DNA of 8,947 nt, taken from assembly GCA_002724975.1 (NCBI GenBank), contig PBQF01000057.1, positions 1-8,947 on the forward strand. Direction: 5' to 3'. This document shows positions 1-5,952 of the stretch, piece after piece. Numbering within the stretch: the stretch's first letter is position 1; the number at the start of each line of letters is the position of its first letter. This stretch comes from Parcubacteria group bacterium (GTDB taxonomy: Bacteria > Patescibacteriota > Minisyncoccia > Phycocordibacterales > GCA-002724975). Position numbers and translations under genes: made by a program. The notes beneath the pieces were generated by a model. The model did not search any database, was not told the origin of the DNA, and worked only from the letters and a program-made list of their open reading frames with translations.

Positions 1-83
1 GGGGTTAGGGGTGAAAGGACGGCAAACTCGTTTAAATTTATCTAATTAGTATTATATATTAGTTTTATAGAAAAGTCAAGCTG

Positions 84-156
84 TGGACCCGACAGGATTC
101 GAACCTGCGACCTCCTCAGTGCAAATGAGGCGCTCTACCAACTAAGCTACGGGCCC
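84..156 (-). tRNA. tRNA-Ala (anticodon UGC)
   Basis: Reading the minus strand gives a complete 73-nt cloverleaf. The acceptor arms GGGCCCG and CGGGTCC pair fully and contain the G3:U70 wobble pair that is the classic alanine identity element. The anticodon stem CCTCA/TGAGG closes the loop TTTGCAC, so the anticodon is TGC (Ala). The T-loop is TTCGAAT and the discriminator base is A. The 3' CCA is not encoded: the bases after A73 are CAG, so CCA must be added by an enzyme. A second alanine tRNA (GGC) lies at 599-674 and does encode CCA. Identity is certain from anticodon plus G3:U70. Confidence 0.97.
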
Positions 157-166
157 AAGCAGAATT

Positions 167-194
167 ATTTTAGAACATATGACCTTTAATGCAA
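167..194 (-). promoter_or_regulatory. Putative promoter of tRNA-Ala(UGC)
   Basis: On the minus strand a TTGCAT (-35-like, 189-194) and TAAAAT (-10-like, 167-172) are separated by 16 bases. The predicted start falls at about 160, a few bases before the mature tRNA 5' end at 156, the usual arrangement for a single tRNA gene. The -35 match is only moderate. Confidence 0.4.
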
Positions 195-208
195 CTATTA
201 ACACCCTC

Positions 209-237
209 TTGGCTTGATTTATCTTTTATGGTATTAT
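209..237 (+). promoter_or_regulatory. Putative promoter of the zinc-ribbon gene
   Basis: TTGGCT (209-214) and TATTAT (232-237) are separated by exactly 17 bases on the plus strand. This would give a start near 244 and a leader of about 40 nt before the ATG at 284. An alternative -10-like TATAAG at 269-274 lies only 9 bases before the ATG but has no good -35. No Shine-Dalgarno sequence precedes the ATG. Confidence 0.45.
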
Positions 238-283
238 CAGCTGTGAAAGGTATTTAAAAGTTTAATTATATAAGAATATAGTT

Positions 284-484
284 ATGGCTGAAGTAAAAGC
301 TCTCTGCATGAAGTGTAGGGACGGAAATAATAAGCCCACAATGCAGACCATGAATAATCCTCAAGTTGAGGAAAAGGAAGGCAAAGGCGGAAGCAAGCGA
401 TATTCCGCAAAAGGCAAGTGTGCCAATTGTGAAGGAAATGTCTTCAAGTTTCTTTCAAAGGATGACGCGGACAAGCTTAGGTAA
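284..484 (+). CDS. Small zinc-ribbon protein, DUF5679-like
   Basis: A 66-residue cytoplasmic protein with two CxxC knuckles, C8-M-K-C11 and C46-A-N-C49. The first is followed by a conserved-looking segment (KPTMQTM, about 18-23) and the second by a hydrophobic strand (NVFKFLSK). Four cysteines spaced this way form a single treble-clef or rubredoxin-type zinc ribbon. The overall pattern fits the DUF5679 family of very small proteins common in CPR genomes; that assignment is from memory, not from a search. Lysine-rich and acidic residues between the knuckles suggest a flexible linker. The gene stands alone on the plus strand between two minus-strand tRNA genes and has its own terminator at 510-544. 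Its function is unknown; nucleic-acid or ribosome binding is only a guess. Confidence 0.85.
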   Translation: MAEVKALCMKCRDGNNKPTMQTMNNPQVEEKEGKGGSKRYSAKGKCANCEGNVFKFLSKDDADKLR

Positions 485-509
485 TAGGATATTGAATAGT
501 TTAAAAGGA

Positions 510-544
510 AAGTCTTGGATGTTTTTGTCCGAGATTTTTCTTTT
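510..544 (+). terminator. Rho-independent terminator after the zinc-ribbon gene
   Basis: GTCTTGGA (512-519) pairs with TCCGAGAT (528-535) across an 8-base loop, with two G:U pairs. The stem is followed by TTTTT-C-TTTT (535-544). The opposite strand has a weaker T-rich tail (CTTTCCTTTT), so it might also stop the thrS-tRNA transcript coming the other way. Confidence 0.65.
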
Positions 545-598
545 AAAAAGATTTCATCTAAATTTTCTGTGGCGTATTTCTTTAAGCGAAATCTAATT

Positions 599-674
599 TG
601 GTGGACCATGCCGGACTTGAACCGGCCACCTCACCCATGCCATGGGTGCGCTCTACCAGATGAGCTAATGGCCC
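599..674 (-). tRNA. tRNA-Ala (anticodon GGC), CCA encoded
   Basis: The minus strand gives a full cloverleaf. Acceptor arms GGGCCAT and ATGGTCC pair with the alanine-specific G3:U70 wobble. The anticodon stem CACCC/GGGTG closes loop ATGGCAT, giving anticodon GGC (Ala). T-stem GCCGG/CCGGC encloses TTCAAGT. The discriminator A is followed directly by a genomic CCA, unlike the UGC isoacceptor at 84-156. The 5' end lies two bases after the thrS stop codon on the same strand, so the tRNA is probably processed from the 3' end of the thrS transcript. Confidence 0.97.
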
Positions 675-676
675 GT

Positions 677-2419
677 TTATAATCTAGAAGCAACTTCTCT
701 TTCTAGTTTTTCCACAAGTTGATTAAATGAAAGTTCGTTAGCTTTTCCATCTCTTCCTTCAATTTTCAATATTTCTGATTCCTCTTCCTTGTCGCCGATT
801 ACCATGTAGTAGGGAACTTTTTCTGATTTAACCCTACTTATCTTTTTACCCAAAGTATCATTATTTTCATCAACTTCAACCCTAAAACCTTTCTTTTTCA
901 AATTCTCGCAAACTTTCCAAGAATACTTATTATGACTTTCTGAAATAGGCAGAATTCTGATTTGTTCTGGTGAAAGCCAAAGAGGGAAGTTGCCCGCAGA
1001 ATGTTCTAAATAAACACTTAGAAATCTTTCTAAAGAGCCCATGATTGCCGCATGAAGCATTACTACTCTTTCTTTCTTTCCCTTTTCATTAATACATGTT
1101 AAATCAAAATTCTCTGGCATATTTCTATCAACCTGAAGGGTAGCCACTTGCCATTCTCTTCCTAACGAGTCCTTTGCATCAAAATCGATTTTAGGACCAT
1201 AAAAAGCAGCAGCTCCAACATCAGTGGTGTAATCAGCATTTCTTTCTTTTAGCCACAACTTTAGATTCTCAATAGCACTATCCCAAGTTTTTACATCACC
1301 TAGAAATCCATCCATGTTTTCTGGGTCATGTGTTGAAAGTCGTAGTTTTAATTCAAAACCAAAAGCTTTATAAAAAGCTTCTATAATATCCCAGATTTTT
1401 AGAGCTTCTTCCTTAACCTGAGATTCCCTACAGAAGACATGGGCATCATCTTGTGCAAAAGCTCGAGTACGAGAAAGTCCATGAAGTTCACCTGTCTGCT
1501 CATCTCGATAACACATTGTTGTGTTAGCATACCTCTGTGGCATATCTCTATAACTCCAAGATTTTCTAGCAAAAATTTGAGTATGATGAGGACAATTCAT
1601 TGGTTTAATGGCGAATTCGTGTCCTTCTCTCGTTTTTATCCTAAACAAATCATCTCCAAATTTTTCCCAATGCCCGCTTTTTATATACAAATCTTTTTTT
1701 GTAAGGTGGGGGATTTCGACTTTCTTATACTCTCTTTCCTTTCGAAGTTCCCAAACAAAATCATCAAGCAAATGTCGCAATGTTGTTCCCTTGGGAGTCC
1801 AGAGAGGAAGTCCGGAACCAACTAAATCTGAAATTGTAAAAAGGTCTAATTCTTTACCAAGCTTTCTGTGATCCCTTTCTTTAGCCTCTTCCATTCTTTT
1901 GAGGTGTTCATCAAGTTCTTTTTTTGTTTCGAAAGCAACCCCGTAAATTCTGGTAAGCATCTTATTATTTTCATCTCCTCGCCAATAGGCTCCAGCAATG
2001 TGAGTTAACTTGAATCCATCAGAGTTAATATCTTTGGTTGGACTCTCAACATGTCCGCCTCTACACAAATCCTCAAAATTTCCTGATTTATAAATGGTTA
2101 TTTTCTCTCCCTTTCCATCAATTTCATCAATTAATTCCTGCTTATAGAGATTGTTTTTATAAAAATCTTTGGCCTCTTTTTTATTCAATTCTCTTGGCTC
2201 AAATTCTTTCCAAGAGGGAAGGAGCTTTTTCATTTTCTTTTCAATTTTTGGCAAATCCTCATCCGAAATTTTTACCTGACCAAAATCAAAGTCGTAATAG
2301 AAACCATTTTCAACAGCGGGCCCAATTGAGGGTTTGGCGTCAGGATATAGCTCCTTAATGGCAGCAGCCAAAAGATGTGCCAAAGAGTGTCTGAATTTCT
2401 CTTCGTTGTCTTCATTCAT
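677..2419 (-). CDS. thrS: Threonyl-tRNA synthetase, lacking the TGS domain
   Basis: This class II synthetase attaches threonine to tRNA-Thr in the cytoplasm. The 580-residue product is shorter than the roughly 640-residue E. coli enzyme because it starts directly at the editing (N2) domain: HSLAH gives H11 and H15, and CRGGH gives C119 and H123, the four residues of the proofreading site that removes mischarged serine. The catalytic core follows: zinc ligands C276 (MNCPHH), H327 (DDAHVF) and H456 (MLHAAIMGS); motif 2 around R305 (YRDEQTGELHGLSRTR); motif 3 GSLERF at 461-466. The C-terminal anticodon-binding domain begins at about 484. The start is fixed by an in-frame TAA just upstream of the ATG, so the TGS domain is absent and not merely mis-annotated. 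No Shine-Dalgarno site is visible. A structured leader (2420-2533) precedes it and tRNA-Ala(GGC) follows two bases after its stop. Confidence 0.96.
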   Translation of the reverse strand: MNEDNEEKFRHSLAHLLAAAIKELYPDAKPSIGPAVENGFYYDFDFGQVKISDEDLPKIEKKMKKLLPSWKEFEPRELNKKEAKDFYKNNLYKQELIDEIDGKGEKITIYKSGNFEDLCRGGHVESPTKDINSDGFKLTHIAGAYWRGDENNKMLTRIYGVAFETKKELDEHLKRMEEAKERDHRKLGKELDLFTISDLVGSGLPLWTPKGTTLRHLLDDFVWELRKEREYKKVEIPHLTKKDLYIKSGHWEKFGDDLFRIKTREGHEFAIKPMNCPHHTQIFARKSWSYRDMPQRYANTTMCYRDEQTGELHGLSRTRAFAQDDAHVFCRESQVKEEALKIWDIIEAFYKAFGFELKLRLSTHDPENMDGFLGDVKTWDSAIENLKLWLKERNADYTTDVGAAAFYGPKIDFDAKDSLGREWQVATLQVDRNMPENFDLTCINEKGKKERVVMLHAAIMGSLERFLSVYLEHSAGNFPLWLSPEQIRILPISESHNKYSWKVCENLKKKGFRVEVDENNDTLGKKISRVKSEKVPYYMVIGDKEEESEILKIEGRDGKANELSFNQLVEKLEREVASRL

Positions 2420-2532
2420 ATTTTAAATTCTAACAAAATATAGCTAAAACAAAAAACTCCGCCGAAGCGAAGTTCTTTGTTGCCCTTTTTCACTAAGTCC
2501 TCTAAAAAAGAACTTAATGTGCTAAGAAGCAT
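2416..2532 (-). CDS. Possible 38-residue leader ORF upstream of thrS
   Basis: An ATG at 2532 opens a 38-codon frame that runs through both arms of the leader hairpins and ends in a TGA sharing the sequence ATGA with the thrS start codon. That overlap is a typical translational-coupling junction. The ATG sits 6 bases after the predicted -10 box, so the message would be leaderless. The peptide would be hydrophobic at both ends, with a charged middle (EDLVKKGNKELR). Against it: no Shine-Dalgarno site, no run of threonine codons (only one ACA), and part of the frame is just the terminator stem being read as codons. It may be a chance ORF. Confidence 0.25.
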   Translation of the reverse strand: MLLSTLSSFLEDLVKKGNKELRFGGVFCFSYILLEFKI

Positions 2533-2533
2533 G
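2420..2533 (-). promoter_or_regulatory. thrS leader with alternative antiterminator/terminator pairing
   Basis: The predicted thrS 5' untranslated region is about 113 nt. On the minus-strand RNA, AAGTTCTTT (2507-2515) is perfectly complementary to AAAGAACTT (2470-2478), nine pairs across a 28-nt loop. The second arm includes the AACTT that forms the start of the downstream terminator stem (2455-2474). The two helices therefore cannot form together, the logic of a transcription attenuator. No T-box consensus, threonine codon run or known riboswitch core is visible, so the signal sensed is unknown. Regulation is inferred from base pairing alone. Confidence 0.5.
2446..2474 (-). terminator. Intrinsic terminator just upstream of thrS
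   Basis: On the minus strand AACTTCGC-TTCG-GCGGAGTT forms an 8-bp stem (one G:U pair) capped by a stable UUCG tetraloop, followed by TTTT-G-TTTT. It ends about 27 bases before the thrS ATG. It could end dnaE transcripts, attenuate thrS, or both. The opposite strand lacks a good T run. Confidence 0.75.
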
Positions 2534-2538
2534 GTTAG

Positions 2539-2566
2539 ATAGTACTCCCAAATTTACGATTGTCAA
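2539..2566 (-). promoter_or_regulatory. Promoter of the thrS leader
   Basis: The minus strand carries a perfect TTGACA (2561-2566), a 16-base spacer and TACTAT (2539-2544). The predicted start is at about 2532-2533. Its -35 is only two bases from the -35 of the plus-strand promoter (TGTCAA-AA-TTGACT), so the two promoters are back to back. Confidence 0.65.
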
Positions 2567-2568
2567 AA

Positions 2569-2600
2569 TTGACTTTACAAAAACCATGATTTACTATAAT
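2569..2600 (+). promoter_or_regulatory. Promoter of the plus-strand small RNA
   Basis: TTGACT (2569-2574) is followed 17 bases later by TACTAT (2592-2597), which overlaps a perfect TATAAT (2595-2600). TATAAT itself pairs with TTTACA (2574-2579) at a short 15-base spacing. Either combination places the start at about 2604-2608, right where the structured RNA begins. Confidence 0.6.
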
Positions 2601-2603
2601 AAA

Positions 2604-2723
2604 TAGGGCGGAGGGTAATCGTCGTCGGGTGCAGGGTCCCTCCAACCCTCTTTCTAGCCTTCTTTGGGGGTCTCTCACCGCTCTGCACCCGCCTCATGCC
2701 GTCCTTTTAAAGGGCGGCCTTTT
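2604..2723 (+). ncRNA. Putative structured small RNA, about 120 nt, family unknown
   Basis: This stretch is GC-rich in an AT-rich gap, is preceded by a promoter and ends in a strong terminator. CGGGTGCAG (2626-2634) pairs perfectly with CTGCACCCG (2683-2691), enclosing a 48-nt region rich in C and T on one side and G on the other. An outer helix can form between GGGCGG (2606-2611) and CCGTCC (2699-2704), or between GAGG (2611-2614) and CCTC (2692-2695). The outer GGGCGG is identical to the 3' arm of the terminator (2712-2717), so CCGTCC has two possible partners. No convincing ORF is seen. I do not recognise the family: the GGAAGGAAGCAGCC core of SRP RNA is absent, and it is short for 6S RNA. 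It is convergent with dnaE and divergent from thrS. Confidence 0.55.
2698..2723 (+). terminator. Rho-independent terminator of the small RNA
   Basis: GCCGTCC (2698-2704) pairs with GGGCGGC (2712-2718) with one G:U pair; the adjoining TTT/AAA can extend the stem. It is followed by CTTTTCTT. The T tract lies only on the plus strand. The terminator ends next to the dnaE stop codon at 2725. Confidence 0.8.
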
Positions 2724-2724
2724 C

Positions 2725-5700
2725 TTATAAAGCCTTAACAGCTTCGGTTATGATGCTTATTCCGCCATTTCTATCAGAAACTCTGCCTTTAATTGAAATA
2801 CAACTATCTCCTTTTAAAAATTCTGCATATTTTCTATAAACTTCTGGGAAAGCCACAATCTCAATTGAATCATTAAAGTCAGAAAGTTTTATAAACGCCA
2901 TTCTACCCCCTCTCTTAGTCAGTATTTCTTTAACATCATCGACAATACCAGAGACAACTGTAATCATTCCTTCTTTAAATCCTTCTTTTGTTCGATTAAT
3001 AGTGTATTCAGTTTTTTCAAGTTTCTCTCTATATTTATCAAGAGGATGTCCGGAAATATAAAGTCCAAGAAGTTCTCTTTCCCACGCCAATCTCTCTTCT
3101 TTTGTAGCTGGTGGAGCCTCATCAAGCTTTAGTTCAGGTAGTGATACTTTTTCTTCCACTCCAGTAAAAAGAGAATCTTGTCCTTCTGGAGCACTATTGC
3201 TCTCCTTACTATATATCAAAAGTTTATCAAGATTGGCTAAAAGTTTTCCTCTTTCACCAAATTCATCCATAGCCCCACTTTTGATTAATGCTTCTAAGGA
3301 TTTTTTATTTAAATTTTTATTTTTGATTCTGTTTAAAAAATCTTCAATCGATTTAAACTTTCCATTATTCATAACCTCATCTTTGATTGATTTTCCTATC
3401 CCTTCTCCGAAATTCTTTATTGAATAAAGTCCAAATCTGATAGCTTCAACCTCTTTAGCCTTTTCTGCAAGCTTTCCATCTTTATCTACAACCGTGAAAT
3501 ATCCCAAACTCTCATTTATATCGGGAGGTAAGACCGGGATTTTTAGTCTCTTTGCCTCGTTAATTGCCTCAGCTATTTTTTCAACATCTCCCGAATCTGC
3601 CGTCATGACAGCCGCCATGTATTCAACAGGATGATTAGCTTTCATATATGCTGTTTGGTATGCAGTTCGTCCATAGCTGACAGAATGTGCTTTATTGAAT
3701 CCATAAGCCGCAAAGGGCTCAATCCAGTTCCATAATTCTTCTGCTTTAGACCTTTTCCATTGACATGTTTTAATAACACCGTCTATAAATTTATCTTTTT
3801 GTTCAGCCATTAATTTAGGGATTTTCTTTCCAACCGCTTTTCTAAATTTATCAACTTCAAGCCAAGAGTATCCCGCCAATTCATGAGCAATCATAAGAAG
3901 ATCGTCTTGATAGACTAAAACACCGTAAGTTCTTTTAAGGATTGGTTCAAGAAGCGGATCAAAATATGTAATGAGTTTTGGATTATGTTTTCTTTTTATA
4001 AAAAGGGGAATAAATTGAAGCGGTCCAGGTCTGTATAAGGCAACCATGGCGTTAATGTCATCTATGGTTGTGGGCTTGAGTTCTTTTAGAAATCTAGTTA
4101 CGCCTTGGCCACTCAATTGGAAAAGTCCCATAGTTTCTCCTTTAGATAAAATTTCAAAAGTTTTTTTATCATCAAGTGGAATATTATTTATATCCATGTC
4201 AATATTCCTGATTTTCTTAACACGTCTGATAGTATCTCTCAAAATTGACAAGTTTTTTATTCCAAGGAAGTCAAATTTCAGAAGCCCCGCTTCCTCAACA
4301 GAATGCATGTCATATTGAGTGATAACCCCTTTACCTTTCGGATCGATTTGAAGAGGGACATATTCCACTAAAGGTTTTGGAGAAATAACAACACCTGCTG
4401 CATGAACACTAATATGTCTGGCACACCCTTCTATTTTTTTGGCCATATCTATTATTTTTCTTACATCTTCTTCGCTCTTGTACATTTTTCTCAAGTCCGG
4501 CTCTTGTTCCAAAGCGGTATCAATTGTCATTGGAAACCCTTGTGAGCCAAAAGGAATTAATTTTGCAATTTTGTCTCCCATATTATATTCGTATCCCATA
4601 GCTCTAGCTGTGTCCCTAACTGCTCCTCTGGCCATCATTGTCCCAAATGTCCCAATTTGAGCTACGTTTTCTTCACCATATTTCTCTTTGGCGTATTGTA
4701 TGACCTCGTCTCTTCTGTTGTCGGCAAAATCCATATCAATATCTGGTGGAGACGGTCTGTCCGGATTCAGAAATCTTTCAAAAGGAATATTGTAATCGAG
4801 AGGATTAATATCTGTGATTCCAGCAAGATAGGTAACAAGAGAGCCAGCAACAGAACCTCTGATATTTGTTAAAATTTTATTTTGATGGGCAAAACTCATT
4901 AAATCTCCCACCACTAGAAAATATGGAGAATACCCTTTTGTTTTAATAATTTCCAACTCGTATTCAATACGCTCCTTTAATTCTGGTGTTTTTTTAAGCT
5001 CTCTTTTTTTTATGCCATCATAAACGAGTTTTCGAAGTTCTTTGTTTGCATTGGAATCCTTAGGAAGGTCTATGCTTGGAAAAACCCATTTTCCAAGCTC
5101 AAGTTCCAAATTGCATTTTTTAGCAATCTTAGAAGTGTTTTCTATGGCTTCCGGTGTATCTTCGAACTGCTTTTCGATAGTATCTTTGTCTACAAAAGAG
5201 AAGTCCTCATTATTATTGGTTAATCTATTATTATCTCCAAAATCAGCATGTGTCTGGATTGAGACTAGAGTGTTTCTAGCATCCCTGTCCTCAGGGTCTA
5301 GGTAGAAGAATTCTTGGCATGCGACCAATGGGGTGTCTGTATTTACTGCTATCTTTTTTATTTCTTTTTGCAAATTCTGATGCCCGTCGATTTCTGGATG
5401 AGATGAAATTTCCAAATAGTAGTCATCCTTAAATATTTTCTTGTGTTCCTCTATTACCTTTTTAGCATTTTTAAAATCATGGGTCTTTAAATTGAAAGTC
5501 ACTTCACCACTAAAGGAGGGATTTATAGCAATCAATCCTTCGGAGTATTTTTCCAAAAGCTCCCTGTCAATTCTTGGTTTGTAATAAAATCCTTCCAAAT
5601 GCCCCTTGGTGACAAGCTTTATTAAGTTTTTGTAACCTTTTTCATTCTTGGCCAAAAGAACTAGTCTATATCTTCTATTATCAATTCCAGCATCCTTATC

Positions 5701-5931
5701 AGTTCTTTTTCGTAAAGCAACATGAAAATCGACTCCAACAATTGGTTTAATTTCCGCTGCTCTGCATTTTTTATAGAATTCAATTGCCCCATACATATTT
5801 CCGTCATCGGTCAAGGCAATACTTGTCATTCCTGCCTTTTTGGTGGCCTCTATAATATCGTCTATTTTGGGTAGAGCATTGAGCAGAGAATAATGACTAT
5901 GTGTATGTAGATGGACAAAATCTCGACTCAT
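2725..5931 (-). CDS. dnaE: DNA polymerase III alpha subunit
   Basis: The replicative polymerase catalytic subunit, 1068 residues against about 1160 in E. coli. Domains in order: PHP domain (about 5-280, HLHTHSHYS at 7-15); polymerase palm with the catalytic aspartates D399 and D401 (PDIDMDF) and D554 (KFDFLG); fingers with YRPGPLQFIP (633-642) and YGVLVYQDD (669-677); helix-hairpin-helix (about 874-891); an internal clamp-binding motif QDSLF (918-922); and an OB fold (about 985-1060). The protein ends just after the OB fold, so the C-terminal tau-binding domain of E. coli alpha is missing. The PHP metal site looks partly lost: TDHG is TDDG (41-44), and the later histidine motif reads QEFFY (206-210). 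Proofreading by this domain is therefore doubtful. The ATG at 5931 has no Shine-Dalgarno site and lies 9 bases from an extended -10 box. Confidence 0.97.
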   Translation of the reverse strand: MSRDFVHLHTHSHYSLLNALPKIDDIIEATKKAGMTSIALTDDGNMYGAIEFYKKCRAAEIKPIVGVDFHVALRKRTDKDAGIDNRRYRLVLLAKNEKGYKNLIKLVTKGHLEGFYYKPRIDRELLEKYSEGLIAINPSFSGEVTFNLKTHDFKNAKKVIEEHKKIFKDDYYLEISSHPEIDGHQNLQKEIKKIAVNTDTPLVACQEFFYLDPEDRDARNTLVSIQTHADFGDNNRLTNNNEDFSFVDKDTIEKQFEDTPEAIENTSKIAKKCNLELELGKWVFPSIDLPKDSNANKELRKLVYDGIKKRELKKTPELKERIEYELEIIKTKGYSPYFLVVGDLMSFAHQNKILTNIRGSVAGSLVTYLAGITDINPLDYNIPFERFLNPDRPSPPDIDMDFADNRRDEVIQYAKEKYGEENVAQIGTFGTMMARGAVRDTARAMGYEYNMGDKIAKLIPFGSQGFPMTIDTALEQEPDLRKMYKSEEDVRKIIDMAKKIEGCARHISVHAAGVVISPKPLVEYVPLQIDPKGKGVITQYDMHSVEEAGLLKFDFLGIKNLSILRDTIRRVKKIRNIDMDINNIPLDDKKTFEILSKGETMGLFQLSGQGVTRFLKELKPTTIDDINAMVALYRPGPLQFIPLFIKRKHNPKLITYFDPLLEPILKRTYGVLVYQDDLLMIAHELAGYSWLEVDKFRKAVGKKIPKLMAEQKDKFIDGVIKTCQWKRSKAEELWNWIEPFAAYGFNKAHSVSYGRTAYQTAYMKANHPVEYMAAVMTADSGDVEKIAEAINEAKRLKIPVLPPDINESLGYFTVVDKDGKLAEKAKEVEAIRFGLYSIKNFGEGIGKSIKDEVMNNGKFKSIEDFLNRIKNKNLNKKSLEALIKSGAMDEFGERGKLLANLDKLLIYSKESNSAPEGQDSLFTGVEEKVSLPELKLDEAPPATKEERLAWERELLGLYISGHPLDKYREKLEKTEYTINRTKEGFKEGMITVVSGIVDDVKEILTKRGGRMAFIKLSDFNDSIEIVAFPEVYRKYAEFLKGDSCISIKGRVSDRNGGISIITEAVKAL

Positions 5932-5940
5932 GATGATGCT

Positions 5941-5949
5941 ATTATATCA
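5941..5949 (-). promoter_or_regulatory. Putative extended -10 promoter of dnaE
   Basis: The minus strand reads TGATATAAT, an extended -10 (TGnTATAAT), ending 9 bases before the dnaE ATG. The -35 region (TGTAAA or GTAAAT) is weak, which an extended -10 can offset. The mRNA would have a leader of only a few bases. The plus strand over the same bases reads TATTAT (5940-5945), 7 bases before the rnhB ATG, so the two -10 elements overlap. Confidence 0.45.
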
Positions 5950-5952
5950 GAC

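Noticed and set aside
1..83. AT-rich edge upstream of the first tRNA gene
   Set aside because: No ORF, RNA fold or convincing terminator for the tRNA could be supported in this short edge segment.
549..594. Inverted repeat AGATTTC/GAAATCT as a minus-strand terminator after tRNA-Ala(GGC)
   Set aside because: The arms are only 7 bp and AT-rich, with a 32-base loop. The minus strand has TTTT after it, but the stem is too weak to call.
361..609. 82-codon minus-strand ORF over the zinc-ribbon gene and its terminator
   Set aside because: It overlaps a real gene, the terminator and the tRNA 3' end, and its predicted protein is low-complexity with no family features.
2420..2533. T-box riboswitch controlling thrS
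   Set aside because: The leader is too short for a stem I specifier loop and has no AGGGTGGNACCGCG-type T-box sequence.
2604..2723. SRP RNA (4.5S) or 6S RNA
   Set aside because: Parts of the 5' half (GTCCCTCCAACC) resemble SRP RNA, but the conserved GGAAGGAAGCAGCC loop is missing on both strands. The length and the single long hairpin do not fit 6S RNA well either.
5911..5952. Upstream in-frame ATG for rnhB that would add 14 residues
   Set aside because: The added residues are not part of the RNase HII family, the frame would overlap the dnaE start, and the ATG at 5953 gives the normal distance to GIDEAGRGP.
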